DNA of 64,000 bases from Pandoraea vervacti (GCF_000934605.2 NZ_CP010897.2:1302001-1366000); one strand, 5' to 3'. Positions 53,299 through 62,697 are shown, numbered from the stretch's first letter. Numbers and translations: made by a program. The notes: a model not told the origin generated them from the letters alone.

Positions 53299-54810
53299 AT
53301 GGACTTTAGCACAAAAGCCTTCGATTCGACCAAGGCGGGCCAGGCCGGTCTCGCCAACGCAAAGACCGAATGTCTGGTGGTGGGGGTGTTCGAGCAGCAG
53401 CCGCTCGCAGGACTCGCCAAGGCGCTCGATGCGGCGAGCAAGGGCCTGCTCGCACGCATGGTCAAGCGTGGCGAACTCGATGGCAAGCTCGGCAGCACGC
53501 TGATGCTGCACGAGGTCGCCGGCTGGAGTCCGGCACGTGTGCTGTTCGTCGGTCTCGGGCGCGAAGACCAGCTCTCGCAGAAGCAATTCAACGAAGCGTC
53601 CCGTGCCGCCGTGCGCGCCGTGCTTGCCTCGCGCGCCACGGACGCCCTCTGGACGCTGCCGCAAGCCAAAATCGTCAAGCAGGACCCCGCATGGGCCGTG
53701 CGTGCGTCGGTGCTGGCCCTGCGCGATGCGACCTACCGCTTCACGCAGATGAAGAGCAAGGTCGACGCCGCCAGCACGGTGCTGCGCAAGGTCGTCTTCT
53801 CTGTCTCCCCGGAAGATCTGAAGGCCGCCAAGCTGGCCGCGAAGCAAGGCGAAGCCATTGCCAACGGCATGGCGCTCACCAAGGATCTCGGCAACCTGCC
53901 GGGCAACGTATGCACGCCGACCTACCTGGCGGACACGGCCCGCAAGCTGGCCCGCGAATTCAAGCTCAAGTCGGAAATCCTCGGACCGAAGCAGATCGAG
54001 GCGCTCAAGATGGGGTCGTTCCTGTCGGTCGCCCGTGGCTCGGTACAGCCGCCGCAGTTCATCGTCCTCAAATATGAAGGCGGCGGCGCCAAGCAGGCGC
54101 CGATCGTGCTCGTAGGCAAGGGTGTGACGTTCGACACGGGCGGCATCTCGCTCAAGCCGGGCGAGGGCATGGACGAGATGAAATACGACATGTGCGGCGC
54201 GGGTTCGGTGTTCGGCACGATCCGTGCAGTGGCAGAGATGGGCCTCAAGCTCAATGTCATCGCGATCGTGCCGGCCACGGAGAACATGCCGAGCGGTCAG
54301 GCGACGAAGCCGGGCGATGTGGTCACGAGCATGTCCGGCCAGACGATCGAAGTGCTCAACACCGATGCCGAAGGCCGTCTGATCCTGTGCGACGCGCTCA
54401 CGTACGCGGAACGCTTCCACCCGGCCGCAGTGATCGACGTCGCCACGCTCACCGGCGCTTGCATCATCGCGCTCGGCCACGTGAACTCCGGCCTGTTCTC
54501 GAAGAGCGATGCACTGGCCGACGAACTGCTGGCGGCCGGTCGCACGACGGGCGACACGGCGTGGCGTCTGCCGGTCGAAGACGAGTATCAGGAACAGCTC
54601 AAGTCGAACTTTGCCGATGTGGCGAACATTGGCGGACGCCCGGCCGGTAGCGTGACGGCGGCATGCTTTCTGGCGCGCTTTACCGAGAAATACGAGTGGG
54701 CGCACCTGGACATCGCCGGCACGGCGTGGAAGAGCGGCGCCGCCAAGGGCGCAACGGGCCGTCCGGTGCCATTGCTCACGCAGTTCCTGATCGATCGCGA
54801 AGCCCGGTGA
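53299..54810 (+). CDS. pepA: Leucyl aminopeptidase
   Basis: 503 residues from ATG 53299 (GAGGAAAG upstream). Two-zinc M17 peptidase: metal and catalytic residues in VGKGVTFDTGGISLKPGEG, KYDMCGAGSV and NTDAEGRLIL. It removes N-terminal amino acids from peptides in the cytoplasm and in some bacteria also binds DNA for Xer recombination. It overlaps holC by four bases. Confidence 0.96.
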   Translation: MDFSTKAFDSTKAGQAGLANAKTECLVVGVFEQQPLAGLAKALDAASKGLLARMVKRGELDGKLGSTLMLHEVAGWSPARVLFVGLGREDQLSQKQFNEASRAAVRAVLASRATDALWTLPQAKIVKQDPAWAVRASVLALRDATYRFTQMKSKVDAASTVLRKVVFSVSPEDLKAAKLAAKQGEAIANGMALTKDLGNLPGNVCTPTYLADTARKLAREFKLKSEILGPKQIEALKMGSFLSVARGSVQPPQFIVLKYEGGGAKQAPIVLVGKGVTFDTGGISLKPGEGMDEMKYDMCGAGSVFGTIRAVAEMGLKLNVIAIVPATENMPSGQATKPGDVVTSMSGQTIEVLNTDAEGRLILCDALTYAERFHPAAVIDVATLTGACIIALGHVNSGLFSKSDALADELLAAGRTTGDTAWRLPVEDEYQEQLKSNFADVANIGGRPAGSVTAACFLARFTEKYEWAHLDIAGTAWKSGAAKGATGRPVPLLTQFLIDREAR

Positions 54811-55223
54811 CCCGCGTCGACTTTCACACCCATGTGGCGAACCGGCTCGAATATGCGTGCCGGTTCGCGCGCAAGGTCTACGGGGCCGGCCAGACGCTCG
54901 TGGTCGTGGCCGAGCCCGACGTGCTGCGCGCGTTCGACCAGACGTTGTGGACGTTCTCGCCGCTGGAGTTCGTGCCCCATTGCTTCACCGGCGACCCGCT
55001 CGCCGCGAAGACGCCTGTCGTGCTCGCGGCGCCCGACGAAGAGGCGCAACATCATCAGGTGCTGCTCAATCTCGCCGGCAGCGTGCCGACGCACTTTGCG
55101 CGCTTCGAACGGGTCGTGGAGATCATTGGCGACTCGCCCGAAGACTTGTCGGGGGCGCGCGAGCGTTATCGCTTCTACCGTGACCGTGGCTATACGCTGA
55201 ACAATTACGACCAACGAGGTTGA
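54807..55223 (+). CDS. holC: DNA polymerase III chi subunit
   Basis: 138 residues from GTG 54807, overlapping the pepA stop (GTGA). Matches the chi pattern: VDFHTHVANRLEYACRFARK, VVVAEPDVLRAFDQTLWTFS, FVPHCF. Chi links the clamp loader to single-stranded-DNA-binding protein. The pepA-holC order is conserved in many proteobacteria. Confidence 0.92.
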   Translation: MTRVDFHTHVANRLEYACRFARKVYGAGQTLVVVAEPDVLRAFDQTLWTFSPLEFVPHCFTGDPLAAKTPVVLAAPDEEAQHHQVLLNLAGSVPTHFARFERVVEIIGDSPEDLSGARERYRFYRDRGYTLNNYDQRG

Positions 55224-55225
55224 CC

Positions 55226-55594
55226 GTGACGAACGAGCCCGAGCGCAACGACCCCGGCATTCCCACGCTGACCGAAGTGCTCGCGACGGGGGAGGCGGCG
55301 CCGCCCGAAGCGTTGGCAGACGAGACTGCGACGGCCGATGGGGGCGAGCGCGGTGTGCCGGCCGACGTCGCAGTCTTTGCCGAGCGCGTGAGCGCGCGGC
55401 TCACGCTGCAACTGGCCGACGAGATCACGACGATGGTGGAGCGCCGTTGTCACGACGCGTTGATCGATCAGACGTCCTGGCTCGTGCAACTGATCGGCAA
55501 GCAGGTCGCCGATGCCTTGCAGGCCCAACTGCCCGACCGTATTCGTCAGGCGGTCATCGAAGAGGTCGCGAAGCAGGTGCGCAGTCAGGGATGA
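55226..55594 (+). CDS. DUF2486-like protein
   Basis: 122 residues from GTG 55226, two bases after holC, with GAGG upstream. Acidic, Ala/Glu/Pro-rich N-terminus (PTLTEVLATGEAAPPEA) and an amphipathic helical C-terminus (LTLQLADEITTMVERRCHDA, LPDRIRQAVIEEVAKQV). Resembles the family found after holC in Burkholderiaceae; function unknown. Last gene of the pepA operon. Confidence 0.75.
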   Translation: MTNEPERNDPGIPTLTEVLATGEAAPPEALADETATADGGERGVPADVAVFAERVSARLTLQLADEITTMVERRCHDALIDQTSWLVQLIGKQVADALQAQLPDRIRQAVIEEVAKQVRSQG

Positions 55595-55667
55595 CGGAGG
55601 CTGAGGCGATGCCCTTTCGGGGGCAGCATCAGGCGCGACGGCATGAGGTGCGGCGCCGGTAGCCTTC

Positions 55668-56054
55668 TCAGGAGCGCGAGGGTCGCGCCATTCCCAGAAT
55701 CCATTCGGCGAGCCGATTGGCCTCGCCCGGCGCGAGTTGCAGGCTCGCGGGCATCGGAATCTTGCCCCATTTGCCCTGGCTGCCGTCCGTAATGGCGCGC
55801 GCCAGTTCGTCGGCCGCGCCGGGCTGCCCGGCATAGCGCTTCGCGATGTCCCGGTACGACGGCGCGAGCAATGTCCGGTCGGGGGCGTGGCACGTCATGC
55901 AGTTGCGCGAGCGCGCGAGCTTTTCCATCGCCCGTGCGTCCGGCACGTCGGACGCGGGCGCGGATTGTGCAAAGACCGCGCCTGACGTCAACGTCAGACA
56001 CATCAGACATGCGCTCAGCATCGTCCTGGCATGGACGCCGGCCAATCCCTTCAT
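55668..56054 (-). CDS. Monoheme c-type cytochrome
   Basis: 128 residues from ATG 56054 (GGAG upstream). Signal peptide (LMCLTLTSGAVFAQ), then the heme site CMTCH and a distal Met in KIPMPASLQ: a class I cytochrome c of the periplasm. An electron carrier of unspecified route. Its ATG overlaps by four bases the stop of the overlong dehydratase frame upstream. Confidence 0.9.
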   Translation of the reverse strand: MKGLAGVHARTMLSACLMCLTLTSGAVFAQSAPASDVPDARAMEKLARSRNCMTCHAPDRTLLAPSYRDIAKRYAGQPGAADELARAITDGSQGKWGKIPMPASLQLAPGEANRLAEWILGMARPSRS

Positions 56055-57985
56055 TCGATACTCCCCGACCGTTGATGGAATTCCTGCGCGACGCACTGCG
56101 GACGTCTGTAGGCGACGACTTCAGGCAGGTGCATCGACGCGCCATTATACGGCGACGCCGGGCCTTGCTGCCGCGTCATGCCGACGCATGAAAAAACGGC
56201 ACGCCCGCCGGAGATGCGGCGCGTGCCGTGTTGGGTTCGGTCACTGTCGTGTGATCGTTTGATCGTTTGATCGTGCGGCCGCGCGGCTGTACGACCGATC
56301 TCAGCCCGTCCTCGACCCGTCGAGCCGCCCCTGTTGGCCGGTTGCGCAAGGGCGGCGTACTTGGCCAGTACCCCTCGCGTGTAGCGCGGCGCCGGCGCCT
56401 TCCAGGCGGCGCGGCGGCGGGCGAGTTCATCGTTGGCCACGTTCAGTTGCAGCAGCAGCTTGTGCGCATCGATGGTGATCGAGTCGCCTTCCTGAACCAG
56501 CGCGATGGCGCCGCCGACGAACGCCTCGGGCGCCACGTGACCGACCACCATGCCCCACGTCCCGCCGGAGAACCGGCCGTCGGTAATGAAGCCGACGGAC
56601 TCGCCAAGCCCCTTGCCGATGATCGCCGAGGTGGGCGCGAGCATCTCCGGCATGCCGGGGCCGCCCTTCGGGCCGAGATAGCGCAGCACCAGAATGTCGC
56701 CTGCCTGAATCTTGTCGCTGAGAATGGCCTCCATCGCGCTTTGTTCGTCGTCGAACACGCGCGCCGGACCGGTGATCACCGGGTTCTTCAGGCCGGTGAT
56801 CTTCGCCACCGCGCCGTCTTCGGCGAGGTTGCCCTTGAGAATGGCGAGATGGCCTTGCTTGTACAGCGCTTTCTCGATGGGAAAGATCACCTGCTGATCG
56901 GCGCGGGGCACCGACGGCACGTCCTTGAGTGCTTCGGCGAGGGTGCGCCCGGTGATGGTCATGCACTCGCCGTGCAGCAGGCCGGCGTCGAGCAGGATCT
57001 TGAGCACTTGCGGAATGCCGCCGGCCTTGTGCAGATCCGTCGCCACGTATTTGCCCGACGGTTTCAGATCGCAGATGACCGGCACGCGCGCACGAATGCG
57101 CTCGAAGTCCTCGATGCTCCATTCGACGTCCGCGGCATGCGCAATGGCGAGATAGTGCAGCACGGCGTTGGTCGAGCCGCCCGTGGCCATGATCAGCGCG
57201 ACGGCGTTCTCGATGGACTTGCGCGTGATGATGTCGCGCGGCTTGAGATCTTTCTTCACGGCTTCGATCAGCACGCGCGCCGATTCTGCGGCGGAGTCGA
57301 CTTTCTCCTGATCGGGGTTTGCCATCGTCGACGAGTAGAGCAGGGACATGCCCAGCGCCTCGAACGACGAACTCATCGTGTTGGCCGTGTACATGCCGCC
57401 GCAGGAGCCGGTCGACGGGCAGGCATTTTTCTCGATGCCCTTGAAGTCCGCCTCGGTCATGCGCCCGGCGGTGAACTCGCCCACGGCTTCGAACGAGGAG
57501 ACGATGGTGAGGTCCTTGCCTTTCCAGTTGCCCGGCTTGATGGTGCCGCCGTAGACGTAGATGCCCGGCACATTGATACGCGCGAGCGCAATCATGCCCC
57601 CGGGCATGTTCTTGTCGCAGCCCCCGATGACGACCACGCCGTCCATCCACTGGCCCTGCACGGCCGTCTCGATACAGTCGGCGATCACCTCGCGCGAGAC
57701 GAGCGAGTATTTCATGCCCTCGGTGCCCATGGACATGCCGTCGGAAATGGTGGGGGTGCCGAACGTTTGTGGATTGGCCTGGTGGGTCTTGATGGCGTCG
57801 ACCGCAGCGTCGGTCAGACGCTGTAGCCCCGCATTGCACGGGGTGATGGTCGAATGGCCGTTCGCCACGCCGATCATCGGGTTGTCGAAGTCTTCTTCCT
57901 TGTAGCCCAGCGCGTAGTACATCGAGCGGTTGGGCGAGCGTGCCACGCCTTGCGTGACGTTGCGCGAACGACGGTTGAATGCCAT
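56051..57985 (-). CDS. ilvD: Dihydroxy-acid dehydratase with a read-through C-terminal extension
   Basis: 644 codons from ATG 57985 (AAGGAGAG upstream). The first 553 or so are a complete IlvD/Edd-family dehydratase of the shorter type, with cluster Cys in GGCDKNMPGG and ACPSTGSCGGMY and the final RYTRGVLAKYAALAQPANRG. About 91 further residues (basic, unlike the family) follow with no stop, and this part contains the gene's intrinsic terminator (56191-56228). A lost stop codon, a frameshift or a sequence error is likely. Catalyses dihydroxyisovalerate to ketoisovalerate in Val/Leu/Ile synthesis, or acts on a sugar acid. Confidence 0.85.
   Translation of the reverse strand: MAFNRRSRNVTQGVARSPNRSMYYALGYKEEDFDNPMIGVANGHSTITPCNAGLQRLTDAAVDAIKTHQANPQTFGTPTISDGMSMGTEGMKYSLVSREVIADCIETAVQGQWMDGVVVIGGCDKNMPGGMIALARINVPGIYVYGGTIKPGNWKGKDLTIVSSFEAVGEFTAGRMTEADFKGIEKNACPSTGSCGGMYTANTMSSSFEALGMSLLYSSTMANPDQEKVDSAAESARVLIEAVKKDLKPRDIITRKSIENAVALIMATGGSTNAVLHYLAIAHAADVEWSIEDFERIRARVPVICDLKPSGKYVATDLHKAGGIPQVLKILLDAGLLHGECMTITGRTLAEALKDVPSVPRADQQVIFPIEKALYKQGHLAILKGNLAEDGAVAKITGLKNPVITGPARVFDDEQSAMEAILSDKIQAGDILVLRYLGPKGGPGMPEMLAPTSAIIGKGLGESVGFITDGRFSGGTWGMVVGHVAPEAFVGGAIALVQEGDSITIDAHKLLLQLNVANDELARRRAAWKAPAPRYTRGVLAKYAALAQPANRGGSTGRGRAEIGRTAARPHDQTIKRSHDSDRTQHGTRRISGGRAVFSCVGMTRQQGPASPYNGASMHLPEVVAYRRPQCVAQEFHQRSGSIE
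56191..56228 (-). terminator. Rho-independent terminator of the 57985 dehydratase gene
   Basis: On the minus strand CGGCACGC and GCGTGCCG, extended by GCCG/CGGC, form a strong stem followed directly by six T. It lies inside the open frame of the dehydratase, about 140 bases before that frame ends. Confidence 0.85.
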
Positions 57986-58185
57986 GACGTCTCTCTCCTT
58001 GTGGGGATGGGCCACGCCACGGGCTGTCGCAGCGTCGCACACAGGCGAAGTTGTATCACGCTGGCTTGCGGGCGGCACCCCGAAAAATCCGGAGCGCCGC
58101 CCCATGTCATTGCTTTTCGACTGCGCGGGAGCGACCCCTTCGCGAGGCGCCGCTCCCGGTACGACCGTTGACCGCGAGCGAAGCG

Positions 58186-60054
58186 TCAACCGCGCTTGCC
58201 GAGCTTCAACTGCGACAGATCGCGCACGGCGCCGCGGTCGGCCGAGGTGGCCAGCGCAGCGTAGGCCTGCAGCGCCTGCGATACCACGCGCTCACGGTTG
58301 AGCGGTTGCCATGCCGCGTCGCCTCGGGCTTCCATGGCGACGCGGCGACGGGCGAGTTCTTCGTCCGACACGGCCAGGTGCATCTTGCGCTGGGTGATGT
58401 CGATCTCGATCACGTCGCCGTCTTCCACCAGCCCAATGGTGCCGCCTTCGGCCGCTTCGGGCGAAGCGTGACCGATCACCAGCCCCGACGAACCGCCGGA
58501 GAAACGACCGTCCGTGAACAGGGCGCACGTCTTGCCCAGCCCCTTCGACTTCAGATACGACGTCGGGTACAGCATTTCCTGCATGCCCGGGCCGCCCTTC
58601 GGGCCTTCGTAACGGATCACGACCACGTCGCCCGGCTGGACCTTGTCGCCCAGAATGCCTTCGACGGCATCGTCCTGGCTCTCGAACACGCGCGCGCGGC
58701 CGGTGAAGACCCACTGCGATTCGTCCACGCCGGCCGTCTTCACGATGCAACCCTTTTCGGCGAGGTTGCCGTACAGCACGGCCAGACCGCCGTCCTTCGT
58801 GTAGGCGTGTTCCTTGTCGCGGATGCAACCGACTTCGCGGTTCAGGTCGAGCGACGGGTAGGTCGACGACTGGCTGAAGGCGATGGTCGTCGGCACGCCG
58901 CCCGGGGCGGCGCTGTAGAAGGTTTGCGCGCGGTCGTTGGCGCTGTCCTTCACGTCCCACTTGGCGATGGCCTCACCGAGCGTGCCGCTGTGCACGTTGC
59001 CGCACGACGTGTCGAGCAGGCCGCCACGGGCGAGTTCGCCCAGAATGCCGATGATGCCGCCGGCGCGGTGCACATCTTCGATGTGGTACTTGTCGGTCGC
59101 CGGGGCGGCCTTGCACAGGCAGGGCACGTTGCGCGAGATGCGGTCGATGTCGGCCATCTTGAAGTCGACGCCGGCTTCCTGCGCGGCGGCGAGCAGGTGC
59201 AGCACGGTGTTGGTCGAGCCGCCCATGGCGACGTCGAGCGCCATGGCGTTTTCGAACGCCGCCTTGGTGGCGATGTTGCGCGGCAGGACCGAGGCGTCCT
59301 CTTCCTGATAGTAGCGACGGCACAGATCGACCACGAGACGCCCGGCCTGTTCGAACAGGCCGCGACGCCAGGCGTGCGTGGCGACGATGGTGCCGTTGCC
59401 CGGCAGCGCCAGACCAATGGCTTCGGTCAGGCAGTTCATCGAGTTGGCGGTGAACATGCCCGAGCACGAACCGCACGTCGGACACGCGCTGCGCTCGACT
59501 TCGGCCACTTCGGCGTCGCTGATCTTCGGATCGGCGGCCTTGATCATGGCGTCGATCAGGTCGATCTTCGCGATCACCTGTCCATCGCCCGACTTGACCT
59601 TGCCGGCTTCCATCGGCCCGCCCGAGACGAACACGACCGGAATGTTCAGACGCATGGCAGCCATGAGCATGCCCGGGGTGATCTTGTCGCAGTTGGAGAT
59701 GCAGACCATGGCGTCGGCGCAGTGCGCATTGACCATGTATTCCACCGAGTCGGCGATCAGTTCGCGCGAGGGCAGCGAGTACAGCATGCCGCCGTGCCCC
59801 ATGGCGATGCCGTCGTCCACGGCGATCGTGTTGAATTCCTTGGCCACGCCGCCGGCCGCTTCGATCTCCTTGGCCACGATGGCGCCCAGATCGCGCAGGT
59901 GCACGTGACCCGGCACGAATTGCGTGAACGAGTTCACGACGGCAATGATCGGCTTGCCGAAGTCGGCGTCGGTCATGCCGGTGGCGCGCCACAGGGCGCG
60001 GGCGCCGGCCATGTTGCGGCCGTGGGTCGAAGTGCGGGAACGGTATTGAGGCAT
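58186..60054 (-). CDS. ilvD: Dihydroxy-acid dehydratase, E. coli type
   Basis: 622 residues from the Met at 60054 (MPQYRSRTSTHGRNMAGA); the frame reaches 60198. Cluster Cys in SNCDKITPG and ACPTCGSCSGMF, as in the oxygen-sensitive [4Fe-4S] enzyme of E. coli. C-terminus SADRGAVRD is typical. It catalyses the third step of Val/Leu/Ile synthesis. It lies about 200 bases upstream of the shorter isozyme and divergent from a LysR regulator. Confidence 0.95.
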   Translation of the reverse strand: MPQYRSRTSTHGRNMAGARALWRATGMTDADFGKPIIAVVNSFTQFVPGHVHLRDLGAIVAKEIEAAGGVAKEFNTIAVDDGIAMGHGGMLYSLPSRELIADSVEYMVNAHCADAMVCISNCDKITPGMLMAAMRLNIPVVFVSGGPMEAGKVKSGDGQVIAKIDLIDAMIKAADPKISDAEVAEVERSACPTCGSCSGMFTANSMNCLTEAIGLALPGNGTIVATHAWRRGLFEQAGRLVVDLCRRYYQEEDASVLPRNIATKAAFENAMALDVAMGGSTNTVLHLLAAAQEAGVDFKMADIDRISRNVPCLCKAAPATDKYHIEDVHRAGGIIGILGELARGGLLDTSCGNVHSGTLGEAIAKWDVKDSANDRAQTFYSAAPGGVPTTIAFSQSSTYPSLDLNREVGCIRDKEHAYTKDGGLAVLYGNLAEKGCIVKTAGVDESQWVFTGRARVFESQDDAVEGILGDKVQPGDVVVIRYEGPKGGPGMQEMLYPTSYLKSKGLGKTCALFTDGRFSGGSSGLVIGHASPEAAEGGTIGLVEDGDVIEIDITQRKMHLAVSDEELARRRVAMEARGDAAWQPLNRERVVSQALQAYAALATSADRGAVRDLSQLKLGKRG

Positions 60055-60221
60055 GGTCGTGTCTGAAACGCTGGCTTGTGGGATGAACGAAAACCGGGGC
60101 CGTGTGGCACTTTCGAGTGCCATTTGCCGATCCGTCCCACGCGGCGCGACAAGCGCGCCCTGCGCAGACGGACCCGGCTCGATTTGGCCGGACGTCAAGA
60201 TTCGTCTTTCCTTGAATGCTT

Positions 60222-60240
60222 GTCAAATATATTATTTGAC
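60222..60240. promoter_or_regulatory. Palindrome between ilvD and the LysR gene
   Basis: GTCAAATA, three bases, TATTTGAC: a perfect 8-bp dyad centred 34 bases before the LysR start. It contains a T-N11-A core as expected for LysR-type regulators. Probably the autoregulatory site that also controls ilvD. Confidence 0.6.
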
Positions 60241-60264
60241 TCGGATTGAGTCGAAAAACATATC

Positions 60265-61224
60265 ATGGACTTACGTCAGTTCCGCTACTTCGTCGCCGTG
60301 GCCGAGGAACGTCACTTCGGGCGCGCCGCGCAGCGCCTCTCGATGACCCAGCCGCCGCTCTCGCAGCAGATTCGGGCGCTGGAGGCCTCGCTCGGTGCGC
60401 CCTTGTTCGTGCGCACCAATCGCTCCGTCGAACTGACCGCCGTAGGGCGGCAACTATTGCCGGAAGTCCGCCGCATTCTCGCGGACGCCGATGCGCTGCC
60501 CGCCCTCGCGCAGGGACTGGCGCACGGCGAGGTCGGCACGCTCTCGCTGGGATTCGTCTCCACGGCGGACTACGGCATTCTGCCGCCGCTGTTGCGTGAA
60601 TTCGGCGAGCGTTACCCGCGCGTTCGCCTGCAACTGTTCGAAGCCACGAGCGACGTGCAGGTCGAGGCGCTCATGGACGGGCGCATCGACGCCGGTCTGT
60701 TTATTCCGCCGGTGCCCGCGCGTTTTGCCAACGAATTGTCTTACCTGCCGATCATTCGGGAGCCGCTGATGCTGGCGCTGCCTGCCGCGCGAGGTGACGC
60801 CATGCAGACAGCGCCCGGGCAACGCGATGCCGTCGACGTACAGCCCGGCGCCGCAGTGAGTCTGGCCGACTTCGCGGACGAGCCGCTTGTCATCTTCCCA
60901 AGGCGCGTCGCCCCGGCGTTCTACGACATCATCATGGGATGCTACGGTGCGCTCGGGCTCACGCCGCGGGTGGGCCAGGAAGCGATCCAGATGCAGACGA
61001 TCGTGAGTCTGGTCTCGGCCGGCATGGGGGTCGCGCTCGTGCCGCAGTCGTTGTGTCATCTGCGGCGCACCGGGGTGACGTACCGGGCGCTGCGCGAGAC
61101 GAGCGCTCTCATCGAGACGGGCTTGCTCTGGCGTACGGCGGAGGTCACGCCGGTGCTCGAAGGGTTTCTCGAGACGGCACGAGGTGTGGCGCATACGCCG
61201 CCAGGGGCAACGCTCTCTGCCTGA
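60265..61224 (+). CDS. LysR-family transcriptional regulator
   Basis: 319 residues. HTH at the N-terminus (HFGRAAQRLSMTQPPLSQQI) and effector-binding domain with the usual LSLGFVSTADYG start. A Pro/Ala insertion around residue 195 is unusual. Divergent from the E. coli-type ilvD across 210 bases with a palindrome, so it likely controls that gene. Ligand unknown. Confidence 0.92.
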   Translation: MDLRQFRYFVAVAEERHFGRAAQRLSMTQPPLSQQIRALEASLGAPLFVRTNRSVELTAVGRQLLPEVRRILADADALPALAQGLAHGEVGTLSLGFVSTADYGILPPLLREFGERYPRVRLQLFEATSDVQVEALMDGRIDAGLFIPPVPARFANELSYLPIIREPLMLALPAARGDAMQTAPGQRDAVDVQPGAAVSLADFADEPLVIFPRRVAPAFYDIIMGCYGALGLTPRVGQEAIQMQTIVSLVSAGMGVALVPQSLCHLRRTGVTYRALRETSALIETGLLWRTAEVTPVLEGFLETARGVAHTPPGATLSA

Positions 61225-61481
61225 GCGCAGCAAGGGCATCGATGCGAGGAGGCCGTCGTGAAGACGGGCCATTTGCGTGCCGCATCGTCGCGGGCTCGTG
61301 GTATTGTGCTGCCCATCCCGTCGCTTGCGGTGCCTACGTCTTATCCGGCGGCACAGGCGTTCCGGGGCGATGGCGGACGATGGCGGCAACCGCATGACGA
61401 CAGCGCACATGATGGTGCGCACGATGGCGGCCTCCTCCTCTCTGGCGGAACTTTTTGTTCACGACTCCATTCTTCTGATCC

Positions 61482-62372
61482 ATGCTGATTCATCCTCAAT
61501 TCGATCCGGTTGCGATTCACCTCGGCCCGCTCGCGATTCGCTGGTACGGCCTGATGTATCTGGTCGGCTTCATTCTTTTCCTGCTCGTGGGACGCTTGCG
61601 CGTGCGCCAACCGTCCATCGCGGCGCAAGGCTGGAAGGCGCAGGATCTCGACGACATGCTGTTCTACGGTGTGCTCGGCGTGATTCTTGGCGGTCGTCTG
61701 GGCTATGTGGTCTTCTACAAGCTGTCGTTCTATCTTGCGAATCCGCTCGATATCTTCAAGGTGTGGGAAGGCGGCATGTCGTTCCATGGCGGCTTTCTCG
61801 GCGTGCTCGTCGCGATGTGGCTGTTCACGCGCCGTCGCGGTCACTCCCTGCTCGAAGGTACCGACCTGATCGCGCCAATGATCCCGCTGGGGCTTGCCGC
61901 AGGGCGCCTGGGCAACTTCATCAACGGGGAACTGTGGGGGCGTGTCACGTCGCCCGATTCGCGCTTCGCCATGCTGTTCCCGCAAGCCGCTGCCGAAGAC
62001 GCGCAGTGGGTGTTTGCCCACCAGCAGGCGATGTCCGATCACGCATTGGCGATGGTCTTCGCGCAGTTCCATGGCCTGCCGCGATATCCGTCGCAACTCT
62101 TCGAGTTTGCCCTCGAAGGTGTGGCGCTGTTCGTGCTGCTGTGGTGCTTCGCGCGTCGCGCGCGTCCGGTGGGCGCGGTCTCGGGTATGTTCCTTGTGGG
62201 CTACGGCCTGTTCCGTTTCCTTGCCGAATTCACGCGCGAACCGGACGCCTTCCTGGGCCTTCTGTCGTTCGGCCTGTCGATGGGGCAATGGCTGTCGTTG
62301 CCGATGATCGTGGCGGGCGTGATCATGCTCGTGTGGTCGTATCGGCGAGGGCATGTGACGTCGGCGGCATAA
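61482..62372 (+). CDS. lgt: Prolipoprotein diacylglyceryl transferase
   Basis: 296 residues with seven membrane segments. The Lgt signature GRLGNFINGELWGRVT and the conserved Arg/Tyr residues in FPQAAAEDAQ-flanking and RYPSQLFEFALEG blocks are present. Transfers diacylglycerol to the lipobox Cys of prolipoproteins such as the one at 22593. Single gene, ended by a terminator. Confidence 0.95.
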   Translation: MLIHPQFDPVAIHLGPLAIRWYGLMYLVGFILFLLVGRLRVRQPSIAAQGWKAQDLDDMLFYGVLGVILGGRLGYVVFYKLSFYLANPLDIFKVWEGGMSFHGGFLGVLVAMWLFTRRRGHSLLEGTDLIAPMIPLGLAAGRLGNFINGELWGRVTSPDSRFAMLFPQAAAEDAQWVFAHQQAMSDHALAMVFAQFHGLPRYPSQLFEFALEGVALFVLLWCFARRARPVGAVSGMFLVGYGLFRFLAEFTREPDAFLGLLSFGLSMGQWLSLPMIVAGVIMLVWSYRRGHVTSAA

Positions 62373-62380
62373 ATGGACAT

Positions 62381-62440
62381 CAGGCGACATAGGGCGACAT
62401 AAGGCGACATAAGGCGACATAAGGCGACATAAGGCGGCAG
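62381..62440. repeat. 10-bp tandem repeat after lgt
   Basis: Three perfect copies of AAGGCGACAT flanked by two near copies before and a degenerate one after. It lies just behind the lgt stop, in the gene-free stretch 62373-62697 that otherwise holds the lgt terminator. Short enough to vary in copy number by slippage. Confidence 0.85.
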
Positions 62441-62510
62441 CATGAGGTGAGCCGCCAGCGAACACGACCCTGGCGAGGTCATGCGCCATCGAGGGTCCTG
62501 TCAAGGTCGG

Positions 62511-62549
62511 CGGGCCGCCGGAGAATGCTCCGGTGGCCCGTTGTCTTTT
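62511..62549 (+). terminator. Rho-independent terminator of lgt
   Basis: CGGGCC-CCGGAG stem (62511-62523) pairs with CTCCGG-GGCCCG (62529-62540), with one mismatch, followed by a T-rich run TTGTCTTTT. Ends lgt transcription downstream of the 10-bp repeat. Confidence 0.75.
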
Positions 62550-62697
62550 CAGGGAATGATCCCGTTGTCGTTGAGTCGATTTCTGCAGGCTGCCCGTGCG
62601 TGTCGTGGATAAGCTGTCGGCGTTTTGCACGCGGGCGCACGTGCCGAAGCGAACCGGTACGGCGTGATGGGTGCGCTGGACATCACCGGGATTTCAC

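Noticed and set aside
58051..60066. 671-codon plus-strand frame opposite ilvD
   Set aside because: Fully antisense to a clear IlvD; His/Gly/Val-rich shadow.
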